Under the pieces are notes generated by a model. That model ran no database searches. It saw only the letters and a program-made list of their open reading frames with translations, and was not told where the DNA came from. This document shows, piece after piece, positions 44,802-54,158 of a stretch of DNA of 64,000 nt. Source of the DNA: Devosia aquimaris (GTDB lineage Bacteria; Pseudomonadota; Alphaproteobacteria; Rhizobiales; Devosiaceae); the NCBI RefSeq assembly GCF_020169335.1, contig NZ_JAIEZN010000001.1:1787805-1851804 (forward strand), read 5' to 3'. Position 1 is the first letter of the stretch. Each line of letters starts with the position of its first letter. The translations under genes and the position numbers were made by a program.

Positions 44802-46127
44802 CTATTCTGCCGGAACGGCGGCCGCCCGGCGCACGCGGAACCATTGCATGATCGACACGTCGATCTTGGCCGTGCGCAACGCGACATACCATAGACCCAC
44901 TGACCACAGCGTGATGGCAACGATGGCGCTGAGCGCTGCGCCCATCAGCCCCCAATGGGGGACCAGAAGGGCGTTGAGCACGATCAGGGTCACGATGCCC
45001 AGGCCCACCGAAGGCAGGCTGGCGTAGGGCCGGTCGTGGATGGACAGCACCAGTGAGGCCGGGCCCATGACCGAGCGGACCACCAGCGCCAGGCTGAGCA
45101 CGGCCAGCGGGGCCGCTCCCACTGCAAAGGCCGGGCCGAACAGCATCAGGGCCAGCGGCGCCCCCAGAGTGACCAGCACGAACAGCACGATGGACAACAC
45201 GCTGGCGACGAAATTGGCGTCACCCACCTTGCGGTTGAAGGTGGCCCGATCGGCATTGGCCTCGCTCTCGAACATGTCCGGCAGGGTCACGGCATAGACA
45301 GCCGCCACGCCAAACGACATCAGCGAGAAGATGCGGGTGCAGACGCCGAAGATGGCCAGTTCCTGATGGCTCAGGCTGTGGCTGAGCAGCAGCAGGTCGA
45401 TATCGAAGAAGAAGTCGGTCGCCAGCGAAATCAGCACCCAGGGCATGGCAAAGCGCCACCAGCGGCGCGCCTCGCCGGCGCGAGCCGGCGCGGTATCGGC
45501 CAGGCGCGGCAGTGTCGCCAGCACGAACAGGAAGTGCACGATGGCAATGGCCACATAGCCGACCGAGACGCCCCAGAGCATGGCATTGAAGCCATCGACC
45601 GGGGTGGCAAAGCTCATGGTCACCAGGAACGTGACAATCAGCATCATGGGGCGAAACAGCGTATCGGCAAAAAAGCCAGCCAGCGGTCGCTTGAGGCCCA
45701 CCAGCAGCGCGCCGTTGACATAGACCATGGCCGTGCCGAAGGCGAGCAGCACCACCGGCACGAAATGCTGGGCCAGCGCGGTGCCCCTGAGATCGAGCAA
45801 CACGATGACCGAGGGCCCCAGGAGCAACAGCAGCACGGTGGTCGCCAGCACATGCGCATAGGCGCGCGAGAGGAAAACGATCAGCTGCTTGCGTTCCCCG
45901 CGGGCGCGGTATTCAGCAGCAAAATAGGTCCCGACGGTGTGAAAGCCCAGCGGCATCACGACCGCCACCAGATTGACCGTGGCGATCACCAGCAGATATT
46001 CGCCCAGCAGCTCCGGACCCCAGATGCGGGCGATCAGCGCCTGCACCAGGAATACCAGGCCGGCGCCGCCCAGGCGGGCAGCAAAAATCAGGCTGGACTG
46101 CGAGGCCAACCGGCGCTGGATGCTCAT
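44802..46127 (-). CDS. Wzx-like polysaccharide flippase (MATE/MOP superfamily)
   Basis: A 441-residue membrane protein with about 12-14 segments, beginning RRLASQSSLIFAARLGGAG and including LVQALIARIWGPELLGEYLL, the typical start of oligosaccharide flippases. It should move lipid-linked saccharides across the inner membrane. It overlaps the FemAB-like gene upstream by four bases (ATGA), so both products are probably used in one surface-polymer pathway. Confidence 0.85.
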   Translation of the reverse strand: MSIQRRLASQSSLIFAARLGGAGLVFLVQALIARIWGPELLGEYLLVIATVNLVAVVMPLGFHTVGTYFAAEYRARGERKQLIVFLSRAYAHVLATTVLLLLLGPSVIVLLDLRGTALAQHFVPVVLLAFGTAMVYVNGALLVGLKRPLAGFFADTLFRPMMLIVTFLVTMSFATPVDGFNAMLWGVSVGYVAIAIVHFLFVLATLPRLADTAPARAGEARRWWRFAMPWVLISLATDFFFDIDLLLLSHSLSHQELAIFGVCTRIFSLMSFGVAAVYAVTLPDMFESEANADRATFNRKVGDANFVASVLSIVLFVLVTLGAPLALMLFGPAFAVGAAPLAVLSLALVVRSVMGPASLVLSIHDRPYASLPSVGLGIVTLIVLNALLVPHWGLMGAALSAIVAITLWSVGLWYVALRTAKIDVSIMQWFRVRRAAAVPAE

Positions 46128-47305
46128 TCGGCCACCTGGTCAGAGCCGCCACGAACCTGCGTGGGGCGTGACTTGGGATTGCGCCAGCCATCGAACTGGC
46201 GGCGCAGATGATGCATGGCATCGCGTGCTGCAAAGGCACCGGCCCCCAGCGCATAGGCGAGCGGACGGCTGGCATAATTGGCCACCGGCGGCACCGGCTG
46301 GATCACGCCGGCGTCGCCGACCATGCCCTTCTTGAACTGGTGCAGGCCCTGGAAGCCATCGGTACCGCCCAAATCGTACCAGGTCGCCCTTGTGTTGTCG
46401 CGCAGCCAGCGGATGATGTGCCAGTGCATGAAATAGCCGGCACGCAGCGGCAATGCCTGGTCATTGGTGGCGCCGTAGAGATAGACGGCGCGGTCGCCGG
46501 CCTTGAAGATCAGCGCGCCGGCGACCAGCTCGCCCGCATGGCGGACAAAGAACAGCTCGGGGCGCAGCGGATCATCCAGCGCCATCAGCGCGTCGACCGT
46601 GTCATAGGCTGAATGGTCGGAGAACTGCTTGCGATCGGTCATCGCCGTATAGAGCGTCTGGAACTCCGCCAGCCGCTCGGGTCCGGCATGCTCGAAGCTC
46701 AGACCGGCCTTTTCAGACTTGTTGAGATGATAGCGCCACTTCTGGTGCAGGCTCTTGCGCTGCGCCGCATCATCGAGCCGGAGATTGACGATATAGCGCG
46801 AGGGGAAGAGCAGCTGCGAGCCTGGCTTGAACCCATGCTGGTCCAGCACAACCCAGGCGTCGTTGACGCTGGTGATCGAGGCGGCCGGCAACACCGAAAT
46901 CATCTGGCCACGGGCGTCGGCATAGTCCGCCATCAGCGCCTCGACCATGCCGGTGTAGATGGCGCCGGCGTCGGGGCGAGAGATATCCTTGCGCATCGGC
47001 CCCCACTTGGAGACCGCGATCTTGCCCAGGCGCAGCGGCAACGGCTGCACCATCATGAGCGAGCCGCCCACAACCTCGCTGTCGAGCAGGAACAGCATCG
47101 GCTCATGCTGGACCGACGGCCAGCGCGTCACCGCAAAGGCATAGAGCTGTTCCTGGCAGACTTCGTCGAAATCGGCGATGGTCCGGTCCCACTCCGGCCC
47201 CGAGACGATCCGCGTGGTCAACCGGTGCACCAATGGCACGCCACCCTGCCCCACATCCACAAAAGCAGGCGCAGTCTGGCTGGGGCGATCTTCGGTCAAA
47301 GACAT
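46124..47305 (-). CDS. FemAB-like GNAT acyl/aminoacyltransferase
   Basis: A protein of about 393 residues with the Acetyltransf_6/FemAB-type fold: HQKWRYHLNKSEKAGLSFEH in the centre, LFFVRHAGELVAGALIFKAG, and YFMHWHIIRWLRDNTRATWYD with the following YDLGGTDGFQGLHQFKKG close to the signature of XrtA/PEP-CTERM-type and lipid II FemAB proteins. Such enzymes transfer aminoacyl or acyl groups to lipid-linked saccharides. The ATG at 47305 (MSLTED) and one seven codons upstream (47326) are both possible. It is coupled to the flippase gene. Confidence 0.8.
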   Translation of the reverse strand: MSLTEDRPSQTAPAFVDVGQGGVPLVHRLTTRIVSGPEWDRTIADFDEVCQEQLYAFAVTRWPSVQHEPMLFLLDSEVVGGSLMMVQPLPLRLGKIAVSKWGPMRKDISRPDAGAIYTGMVEALMADYADARGQMISVLPAASITSVNDAWVVLDQHGFKPGSQLLFPSRYIVNLRLDDAAQRKSLHQKWRYHLNKSEKAGLSFEHAGPERLAEFQTLYTAMTDRKQFSDHSAYDTVDALMALDDPLRPELFFVRHAGELVAGALIFKAGDRAVYLYGATNDQALPLRAGYFMHWHIIRWLRDNTRATWYDLGGTDGFQGLHQFKKGMVGDAGVIQPVPPVANYASRPLAYALGAGAFAARDAMHHLRRQFDGWRNPKSRPTQVRGGSDQVAE

Positions 47306-47412
47306 GGTGATTTTCCGCTGAGACATTGAGCGGAAACCTAAACCCCGGTGGTGTGCAAATCCCTATGCATCAGGCTGGTGCAGCACAAAACTGCACCCGT
47401 GGTTACCAAAGA

Positions 47413-48105
47413 CTAATGCGCAGCGGCAGCGACGTGATTTGTGTAGAGCAGCGGGATATCGGGCAGCGGCACGAACGCGCCCAGCCCCTCGAGCGCCATG
47501 CGCAGCGCCACAAACAGGATGATGACCAGGCCCACCCAGGCGATCCAGCGGAAGCGGTGCAGCAGGCCGGCGATAAAGCTGGCGGCAACGCCCATCATGA
47601 CCACCGACAGGGCCAGGCCGATCACCAGGGCCTCGAAATGGTGCTGCGCCGCGCCGGCCACGGCCAGAACATTGTCCAGCGACATCGAAACGTCGGCAAT
47701 GATGATCTGGATGATCGCCTGGCGCAGGGTCTTGCGCGGGGCCGTGCCGCTGATGGTGCCATCAGCATTGGTGTCGGAGTTTTCCAACGCCTCCTGCGCG
47801 TTGTGCGTATCGTCTTCCGAGGTCGTGAGCTCGCGATACATCTTCCAGCAGACGTAGAACAGCAGCACGCCACCGGCGATCAGCAGACCACCGCCAAGCG
47901 CCAGCAACTGGGTGGTGATCAGCGCAAAGAAGATGCGCAGCACCGTCGCCGCCAGAATGCCGATGAGAATGGCCCGGCGACGCACATCCGAGGCAAGCCC
48001 TGCCGCCGCCATGCCGATGACAACGGCATTGTCGCCGGCCAGCACCAGGTCGATCAGGATCACCTGCACAAGCGATGTGAGAAAGCTGGGATCGATGCCG
48101 AACAT
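47413..48105 (-). CDS. TerC family integral membrane protein
   Basis: A 230-residue TerC/YjbE-type protein with seven or so membrane segments. Both acidic signature repeats are present: VILIDLVLAGDNAVVIGMA and IIADVSMSLDNVLAVAGAA, with the conserved Asp-Asn pairs that are thought to bind Mn2+. An acidic cytoplasmic loop (SEDDTHNAQEALENSDTNAD) separates the halves. Homologues export manganese. I chose ATG 48105 (MFGIDPSFLT) as the family start. No yybP-ykoY riboswitch could be made out upstream. Confidence 0.88.
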   Translation of the reverse strand: MFGIDPSFLTSLVQVILIDLVLAGDNAVVIGMAAAGLASDVRRRAILIGILAATVLRIFFALITTQLLALGGGLLIAGGVLLFYVCWKMYRELTTSEDDTHNAQEALENSDTNADGTISGTAPRKTLRQAIIQIIIADVSMSLDNVLAVAGAAQHHFEALVIGLALSVVMMGVAASFIAGLLHRFRWIAWVGLVIILFVALRMALEGLGAFVPLPDIPLLYTNHVAAAAH

Positions 48106-48367
48106 CACGGGCCTCGCGGACAACGGAAACTACCGCCCGCCTATAGACCGACACTGTGGCGGTGAAAAGCGCGCGGGACAGAAATACGTCAAAAAACTTA
48201 GCATTTATGGGCGTTTCGGCCCGATCTGACAGCTTGGTGACAGACTGACGAGCGGCGCTATTGGCAACCGTGTGTGAGCGACAGCCCGCCGATGCGTCCG
48301 GCACGCAAACGCGCTCGCCGGCCACATGGCAAGCGCTGCATTTTGCGATCTGAAGGAAGGGAAACTT

Positions 48368-48443
48368 TGGTGGGCGAGCACGGATTCGAACCGTGGACCC
48401 GACGATTAAGAGTCGTCTGCTCTACCAGCTGAGCTACTCGCCC
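48368..48443 (-). tRNA. tRNA-Lys (anticodon CUU)
   Basis: A complete 76-nt cloverleaf on the minus strand: acceptor GGGCGAG/CTCGCCC, D-arm AGCTCAGCTGGTAGAGC, anticodon loop CTCTTAA (anticodon CTT), T-arm with GGTTCGAATCC, discriminator A and encoded CCA. It reads AAG codons. No integrase or island borders it. Confidence 0.97.
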
Positions 48444-48593
48444 AGTGCTTGGGCTTCCAAAGTGGCGCCTCTCTACCAAAGGGATTCTGCGCTGTCTAGC
48501 GCTTGTGCAAACTTTCCCGAAAACTGAGGTGCACAAACTCGGGCAAAGCCCGGAATTCCTAGGGCGAGAGGCGCTAAAACTTTTAGTGTCCAA

Positions 48594-48621
48594 CCAAAAA
48601 ACAAGCGCCACAGGGTGGCGC
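48594..48621 (-). terminator. Rho-independent terminator of the 68-aa gene
   Basis: Arms GCGCCAC (48605-48611) and GTGGCGC (48615-48621) form a 7-bp stem followed on the minus strand by TTGTTTTTTGG. It lies about 50 bases past the stop of the small gene at 48673. Confidence 0.85.
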
Positions 48622-48672
48622 GGATAGTCCATAGCCCCGCGTCGGCGTCACGTGCCTGGCGCGGAGGGGCAG

Positions 48673-48879
48673 TCATTTCATTTGTGCGCGGCTTTCCTTG
48701 AAGGCTTCAAAGTCCAGCACATTGCTCTTGCGGGCACGGGGTTCCGGCAACATGTCGTCCATCAGGTTGATGGTCCTCTCGATGATGTACAGCACCTGGC
48801 GCGCCCGGCCATCGTCTCCCCGCAGCAAAGCTGCGGCGCGCTCGAGATGATCGCGCGCAAGAAGGTAGGTTGGCGGCAT
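48673..48879 (-). CDS. Small helical protein of unknown function (68 aa)
   Basis: A 68-residue protein (MPPTYLLARDHLERAAALL, GDDGRARQVLYIIERTINLM, ending ESRAQMK). It is predicted mostly helical, charged and soluble, with no motif I recognise. AAGGAGACATTTGAT before the ATG gives a strong ribosome-binding site, and its own terminator follows, so it is a real stand-alone gene. A frame extending 48 codons further upstream is not protein-like. Confidence 0.7.
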   Translation of the reverse strand: MPPTYLLARDHLERAAALLRGDDGRARQVLYIIERTINLMDDMLPEPRARKSNVLDFEAFKESRAQMK

Positions 48880-49206
48880 ATCAAATGTCTCCTTGAAAAC
48901 GGCTTGTAAGTGGAAACGTCCCGGGTAAGACGCGCCGCCAGACTGCGCCCGCATGCCTTTCGGAAAGTTGCCGGCGCGGCGCGCATTTAAGTCAAATGCC
49001 GCCCATTCAAGTGCTCTCCGCAAAGCCCCACGTCACCTGAGGTCTGGCCCGCGTCAAGCGCGCAGACGCTGTGTATAACTGTGGGAGCGCGGGTTTGAGG
49101 CCAATGGCTTCAACGTCTTCATTAACAGAGCGACCGCCTGCCGAATGCGGCTGGCGCATGGCGGGAATGCAGTTACGATGGCCGGACGTTGTCGCGAGTC
49201 CTGCCC
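48880..49206. other. 327-bp divergent gap
   Basis: This gap holds the promoters of the 68-residue gene (-) and the aminotransferase gene (+). I see no RNA gene or convincing operator. Confidence 0.5.
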
Positions 49207-50325
49207 ATGTTGCGCCCCCGCCTGGCCCCTATTGCCGATGCCGTTCCCGAAACCGTGCCCTTCACCGGCCCCGAAGCCATCGAACGCCGGCTGGGGACCC
49301 CGTTCCAGGCCCGACTCGGCGCCAATGAGAGCCCATTCGGCATCGCCGAATCGACCCGGCAGGTGATTGCCGACGCGATCGACCACAGCTGGAAATATGG
49401 CGATCCGGAATGTCATGACCTGCGCGTGGCCATCGCCCGCCATCTTGGCATCGCAGCCGATGAGGTGGTGGCGGGCCCCGGCGTGGATGCGCTGCTTGGC
49501 CTGACGGTGCGCCTCTATGCAGCGCCGGGCGATGTGGTGGTCACCTCGCTGGGCGGCTACCCGACCTTCAACTACCATCTGGTGGGCTATGGCACCCGCA
49601 TGGTGACCGCGCCCTATCGCGAATACTACGAGGACGTGGACGCCCTGGCGCGCCTGGCGCGGGAGAACGACGCGGCGATGGTCTATCTTGCCAATCCCGA
49701 CAATCCCATGGGCAGCGCCTGGCCCGCCGAAGCGGTGGAACGCTTCATCGACAGCGTTCCGGCAACCACGCTGATCGTGCTCGACGAGGCCTATGGCGAG
49801 CTGGCGCCCCAGGGCACGATGCCGCCCATCGATACCAGCCGGCCCAATCTGCTGCGCATGCGCACCTTCTCCAAGGCCTATGGCATGGCCGGCATGCGCG
49901 TCGGCTACGCCTTTGGCGAGCGGCAGACCATCCGGGCCTTCGAGCGCGTGCGCGACCATTTCGGGGTGAGTTCGGTGGCCCAGGCCGGCGCAATCGCGGC
50001 GCTGGCGGACACCGATCATCTCAACAGCGTCATCGCACAGACCAATGCGGCCAAGGCGCGCATCGCCGGCATCGCCCAAGACAATGGCCTCCACCCCCTG
50101 CCCTCAGCGACCAACTTCGTCGCCATCGACTGCCGCAGTGATGCCGGCTTTGCCCAGCGCATCCTGACGGGACTGGCCGAAAGGGGCGTGTTCATCCGCA
50201 AGCCGGGCACGCCGGGCCTGGATCACTGTATTCGCATCAGCGCCGGTCTGCCCGCCGCGCTTGACCTGCTGGCCGAGCAATTGCCGCTGGCCATCGCGGC
50301 CGCTAGGACCCCGCCCGCAGGCTGA
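49207..50325 (+). CDS. PLP aminotransferase, histidinol-phosphate aminotransferase-like
   Basis: A 372-residue class I/II aminotransferase: ARLGANESPFGIAESTR at the start, LANPDNPMGSAWP (PLP-ring contact), LIVLDEAYGELAP, and the lysine of TFSKAYGMAGMRVGYAFG that binds PLP; the C terminus has CIRISAGLPAA. It resembles HisC-like enzymes but no his genes are near, so the substrate could be another phosphorylated or aromatic amino acid. I start at ATG 49207; a TTG 18 bases earlier is possible. The end overlaps the convergent EEP gene by 23 bases. Confidence 0.87.
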   Translation: MLRPRLAPIADAVPETVPFTGPEAIERRLGTPFQARLGANESPFGIAESTRQVIADAIDHSWKYGDPECHDLRVAIARHLGIAADEVVAGPGVDALLGLTVRLYAAPGDVVVTSLGGYPTFNYHLVGYGTRMVTAPYREYYEDVDALARLARENDAAMVYLANPDNPMGSAWPAEAVERFIDSVPATTLIVLDEAYGELAPQGTMPPIDTSRPNLLRMRTFSKAYGMAGMRVGYAFGERQTIRAFERVRDHFGVSSVAQAGAIAALADTDHLNSVIAQTNAAKARIAGIAQDNGLHPLPSATNFVAIDCRSDAGFAQRILTGLAERGVFIRKPGTPGLDHCIRISAGLPAALDLLAEQLPLAIAAARTPPAG

Positions 50326-51250
50326 CTTCGGCGCGGAGCGCCCGGTGATTGGAACCAAAGCTGTCGGCCGGGGAATCGATGGCGTCGATCAGAATGCTGC
50401 CGCGGGTGAACATGTTGTCGATCGGCACGCCCAGGGCGCCCAGACGCACCGGCCAGGTGCCCGGATGCCAGGGCGGCGGCACCAGGTCCGCGCCTTGACT
50501 GAACTGCGCGATTTCGTCTGACCAAGCTGCGGCATTGAAATCGCCAGAGACCAGGACGCGGCCCTCAATCCCGTTCAGCACGGCATGAACGCTCTGCAGC
50601 TCCATCCATGCCGCCTCGTCGAAATAGGGCTTGGAGAGATGGGCGCCAACCACCGTCAGGGGCACCCCCTCAAAGCTGACGTGAGCCACCGCCAGCCTCT
50701 CGCGTTGAAACGGCGGCATCAGCAGCATCTGCGGCTCTTCGATCGGCACGCGCGAGAAGATGGTGAGGTCGCAGGTGCGTCGGCGCTCGCAGCCCACCCT
50801 GTAGGGCAGAACCTTGGCAATATCGTCCAGATAGGCCTCGATGCCTGGGGTCTCCATCACCACGGCAATGTCGGGCGCCTGGCCGATGATATAGTCCGCG
50901 GCGGCGCGTCCCTTGAGATTGCCGGTGAGCACGTTGAAACTGATCACCTTGAGCCGGGCCAGCACATCGCCCGTCACCGCGTCGCGGCGCTGGTAGCCAT
51001 CAAGGATCGGCACCAGTCCCTGCCCGACGCTGGCCAGCATCAGCACCACCACCACCAGAGCGCGCCAGCGACCACCGGTCACCAGCAACACCGCCACCAG
51101 CGGAACACCCAATGCGGCAATGTGGAAGCGCAGGCTCTGCAGCAGGTCGACGCCCGGAATGCCGCGCGGCACGCTCACCAGCAAGAGCACCATGGCAAAC
51201 GCCAGCATTCCGGCCGTGGCCATGCCCCGCACTTCGGCCTTCAAGCTCAT
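50303..51250 (-). CDS. Membrane-anchored endonuclease/exonuclease/phosphatase family protein
   Basis: A 315-residue protein with two or three N-terminal membrane segments (TAGMLAFAMVLLLVSVP; LGVPLVAVLLVTGGRW; LVVVVLMLASVGQGLVP) followed by an EEP domain: LKVISFNVLTGNLKG, DIAVVMETPG, VVGAHLSKPYF, VLVSGDFNAAAWS and DSFGSNHRALRAEV. The metal-binding Glu, Asp-Asn and final Asn-His are present. Such proteins usually act on phosphodiesters outside the membrane; the substrate is unknown. Confidence 0.87.
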   Translation of the reverse strand: MSLKAEVRGMATAGMLAFAMVLLLVSVPRGIPGVDLLQSLRFHIAALGVPLVAVLLVTGGRWRALVVVVLMLASVGQGLVPILDGYQRRDAVTGDVLARLKVISFNVLTGNLKGRAAADYIIGQAPDIAVVMETPGIEAYLDDIAKVLPYRVGCERRRTCDLTIFSRVPIEEPQMLLMPPFQRERLAVAHVSFEGVPLTVVGAHLSKPYFDEAAWMELQSVHAVLNGIEGRVLVSGDFNAAAWSDEIAQFSQGADLVPPPWHPGTWPVRLGALGVPIDNMFTRGSILIDAIDSPADSFGSNHRALRAEVSLRAGS

Positions 51251-51373
51251 GCAAGCGCTCTCTCTGTCATCGCCCTGCAGTGGTGGCGCAGCCTCACGGC
51301 CTGCGCAAGGTCCATGCCGGCAAGGCAGTCATGTCACAAGGCGACATGAGCAGCCCCGCCGTCCATGGCAAGC

Positions 51374-52933
51374 CTAGCCGGCGAGAGCACCCTGTGCCGA
51401 AGCGCCGCGTTCGATCAGCAGGCGATTGTAGGCGTTGAGATAGGCGCGGGCCGAAGCCACCAGTGTATCGGGCTCGGCAGCATTGCCCGAGACGATCCGG
51501 CCGTTCATCTCCAGGCGAACATGCGCGCTGGCCTGCGCGTCAGTGCCGCCGGTCACGCCGTCAACCGCATAGAGCACCAGATGCGGCTGCTGACCGACGC
51601 CGGCCTTGATGGCGTTGAAGATGGCATCCACCGAGCCGGTGCCCTCAAAGCTGACAGCCGTTTCTTCGCCATCGATGCTCAGGGTCATGTCGCACTTGTG
51701 CACGCCGCCGGTCTTGGACACGACCTGCATGTCGACCAGGCGGATGCGGTCGCCGACCGAGCCGACCTCGTCGTCCACCAGCGCCACGATGTCGGCGTCA
51801 TAGACATGCTTCTTGCGGTCAGCTAGATCCTTGAAGCGCACAAAGGCTTCCTGGAAGGCATTGTCGCCCAGTTCGTAGCCCAGCTCCTTGAGCTTGTCCT
51901 TGAAGGCGGCGCGGCCGGAATGCTTGCCCATCACCAGGGTGGTTTCCTTGATGCCCACGCTGGCCGGCGTCATGATCTCATAGGTCTCGGCGTTCTTGAG
52001 CATGCCGTCCTGATGGATGCCGCTCTCATGGGCGAAGGCGTTCTTGCCCACGATGGCCTTGTTGTACTGCACCGGGAAATTGGCCGCCGCCGAAACGATC
52101 TTGCTGGCGCGGGCCAGATGGGTGGTCTCGATCTCGGTGTGATAGGGCATGACGTCGCCACGCGTGCGCAGCGCCATCACCACCTCTTCGAGTGCGGCAT
52201 TGCCGGCGCGCTCGCCCAGGCCATTGATGGTGCACTCCACCTGGCGCGCACCACCGCGCACGGCGGCCAGTGAATTGGCGACGGCCAGGCCCAGGTCATT
52301 GTGGCAATGGGCCGAGAAGATCGCCTTGTCGGCGCCCGGCACCGACGTGATGATGGTGCGGAACATGTTCTCATGCTCGTCGGGCACAGCATAACCCACC
52401 GTATCGGGCAGATTGATGGTGGTGGCGCCAGCCTTGATGGCCGTCTCGACGCAGCGCTTGAGGAACTCCAGCGGCGTGCGGGTGGCGTCCATCGCCGACC
52501 ATTCGACATCGTCGATCAGATTGCGCGCCTGGGCGACCGTGCGGGCGATGATCTCGATGACCTCGTCCTCGGTCTTTTTCATCTGGTGGGCCAGATGGAT
52601 GGGCGAGGTGGAGACGAAAGTGTGGATGCGGCCGCGCTGGGCATGGCGCACGGCCTCGCCGGCCCGGTCGATGTCGGCGCTGATCGCACGGGCCAGGCCC
52701 GCGACGGTGGCGCGCTTGACCTGCTTGGCCACGGCCACCACGGCCTCGAAGTCGCCATTGGATGCGATGGGGAAGCCGGCTTCGATGATGTCGACGCCCA
52801 TGTCGTCGAGCGTCTCGGCAACCTGCAGCTTTTCTTCCAGCGTCATGGTCGCGCCGGGCGACTGCTCGCCGTCGCGCAGCGTGGTGTCAAAGATGAAGAT
52901 GCGGTCTTTGTTGGAATCGGTGGTGGCAGACAT
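51374..52933 (-). CDS. leuA: 2-isopropylmalate synthase
   Basis: A 519-residue LeuA, first enzyme of leucine synthesis, condensing acetyl-CoA and 2-oxoisovalerate. Motifs are [54 protein letters not shown], and a C-terminal regulatory region ([20 protein letters not shown]) that mediates leucine feedback. The start is ATG 52933 ([10 protein letters not shown]), with AGGAAC upstream. A leucine-rich leader peptide and hairpins precede it, so expression is probably controlled by leucine supply. Confidence 0.96.
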   Translation of the reverse strand: MSATTDSNKDRIFIFDTTLRDGEQSPGATMTLEEKLQVAETLDDMGVDIIEAGFPIASNGDFEAVVAVAKQVKRATVAGLARAISADIDRAGEAVRHAQRGRIHTFVSTSPIHLAHQMKKTEDEVIEIIARTVAQARNLIDDVEWSAMDATRTPLEFLKRCVETAIKAGATTINLPDTVGYAVPDEHENMFRTIITSVPGADKAIFSAHCHNDLGLAVANSLAAVRGGARQVECTINGLGERAGNAALEEVVMALRTRGDVMPYHTEIETTHLARASKIVSAAANFPVQYNKAIVGKNAFAHESGIHQDGMLKNAETYEIMTPASVGIKETTLVMGKHSGRAAFKDKLKELGYELGDNAFQEAFVRFKDLADRKKHVYDADIVALVDDEVGSVGDRIRLVDMQVVSKTGGVHKCDMTLSIDGEETAVSFEGTGSVDAIFNAIKAGVGQQPHLVLYAVDGVTGGTDAQASAHVRLEMNGRIVSGNAAEPDTLVASARAYLNAYNRLLIERGASAQGALAG

Positions 52934-53046
52934 TGATGGTGTTCCTATCATCGGCCCAGAGCAAAGCTCTCAGAGGCCGGACATTTGCTGTTCGGCATGT
53001 GGCGTAATCCCCTGACGACCCGCTCGTTTCAACGAGCTGCCGGTGA
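52934..53046 (-). promoter_or_regulatory. Candidate leuA attenuator region
   Basis: Between the leader peptide stop and leuA the transcript can form a stem-loop from AACGAGC/GCTCGTT arms (53022-53037), a longer pairing of 53047-53053 with 53009-53015 (TCAGGGG with CCCCTGA), and a separate hairpin 52952-52979 (CGGCC/GGCCG with inner AGAGC/GCTCT). No clear U-run follows any of them, so the mechanism may be translational or Rho-dependent rather than classical termination. Confidence 0.55.
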
Positions 53047-53172
53047 TCAGGGGCTGATAAGAAGGAGGAGCAGGGCCGCGGGCAGCAGCAGCAGGCCGGC
53101 AGCAATCATCATGCGCGCCCGAAGGGCGTCGCGCTGGCTGATGGCAATGGCTTTGGCGCGCTTGCGCTGCAT
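53047..53172 (-). CDS. leuL: leuA leader peptide, 41 aa with nine leucines in two runs
   Basis: A short frame starting ATG 53172 (MQRKRAKAIAISQRDALRA) and ending with GLLLLPAALLLLLISP. It carries four and then five consecutive Leu codons (including low-use CTT and CTC) just before the stop, and the stop lies within the arm of a downstream hairpin. CAGGAC precedes the ATG. Placement before leuA fits a leader sensing charged leucyl-tRNA. It could instead be a very small membrane protein, as the run is hydrophobic. Confidence 0.65.
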   Translation of the reverse strand: MQRKRAKAIAISQRDALRARMMIAAGLLLLPAALLLLLISP

Positions 53173-53261
53173 GGGTTTCGTCCTGATGTTGCTGCAGAAT
53201 GCGCCAATCGGGACTGCCATGCAAGCCCGCGCGCAGCACAAGATGATTTTTTGGTGTGCAG

Positions 53262-54149
53262 TCAGTCGTCAAAATCGAGCACGCCCTCGCCCAGCACGAT
53301 GGCATCGCCGCCAATGCTGCCGTGCACGAGCACATCATCTTCCTTGCGCAACTGCAGCATGATCCGGCAGGGCCGCCCCATTTCGACGCCCTGACGCAGC
53401 ACGAAATCGGCCTGTCCATTGGCGAGTGGGGCCTGTTCGGCCAACAGGCCAATGAGCGCCGCAGCGGCCGAGCCCGTGCCCGGGTCTTCGCCCACGCCCA
53501 TGCCGAACATGCGGGCGGCCAGGTCGTTGTCCGGCTCGTCGGGCGTCAGCGTGAAGACATAGGCCGAGTTGTGGTCGTGGTGGAATACACTGTCCCAGCG
53601 CGCCCGGTTGAGCTGGATGCGCCGCAGCACGGCGGCGTCGCGCACGGGAACGAGATGGAATGTGACGCCCGCCGAGAACACCGCGGGCTGGTAACCGGCG
53701 CAACCAATGTCTTCCGGCTCGATGCCCAGCGCCTGGGCGATGGCCAGTCGGTCCTTGAATTCGGCGATGCGCTGGGGCAGCCGCGGCAGCGCAAAGCGCG
53801 CTTCGCCCGAGCGCCGGTCGACCTTTTCAAACAGGGCCGTGATCAGCCCGACCTTTTCTTCCATGCGAACGGCACTGGCCTTGCGCTGCAGGCCAAGCAC
53901 CACGGCCGCCCCCACGGTGGGATGGCCGGCAAAAGGAAGCTCCTGATAGGGTGTGAAGATACGCACCGCCGCCGTATTGCGTTCCGAGGCAGGCTTGAAC
54001 AGAAACACCGTCTCGCTGAGGTTGAACTCGCGGGCAATGGCCTGCATCTCGTCGTCGAGCAGTCCATCGGCCTTGGGCACAACGGCCAGCGGGTTACCCT
54101 TGAGCCGCTCGCGAGTGAAGACATCGAGCAGCATATAGTTGAGTTTCAC
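53262..54149 (-). CDS. PhzF family isomerase-like protein
   Basis: A 295-residue PhzF-type fold: RLKGNPLAVVPKADGL, EFNLSETVFLFKP (containing the catalytic Glu), LPFAGHPTVGAAVVLGL and GEDPGTGSAAAALIGLLAE. The family includes phenazine-pathway DHHA isomerase and many uncharacterised epimerases; no phenazine genes are present. It is upstream of the leuA leader on the same strand and follows the UPF0303/GFA pair closely. Confidence 0.92.
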   Translation of the reverse strand: MKLNYMLLDVFTRERLKGNPLAVVPKADGLLDDEMQAIAREFNLSETVFLFKPASERNTAAVRIFTPYQELPFAGHPTVGAAVVLGLQRKASAVRMEEKVGLITALFEKVDRRSGEARFALPRLPQRIAEFKDRLAIAQALGIEPEDIGCAGYQPAVFSAGVTFHLVPVRDAAVLRRIQLNRARWDSVFHHDHNSAYVFTLTPDEPDNDLAARMFGMGVGEDPGTGSAAAALIGLLAEQAPLANGQADFVLRQGVEMGRPCRIMLQLRKEDDVLVHGSIGGDAIVLGEGVLDFDD

Positions 54150-54158
54150 ATCCGCCCC

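Noticed and set aside
48106..48367. yybP-ykoY manganese riboswitch before the TerC gene
   Set aside because: TerC genes often carry one, but I cannot find its conserved loops in this leader.
48368..48443. tRNA-Lys as an integration site for a genomic island
   Set aside because: No integrase, direct repeat of the tRNA 3' end or change in gene type occurs beside it.
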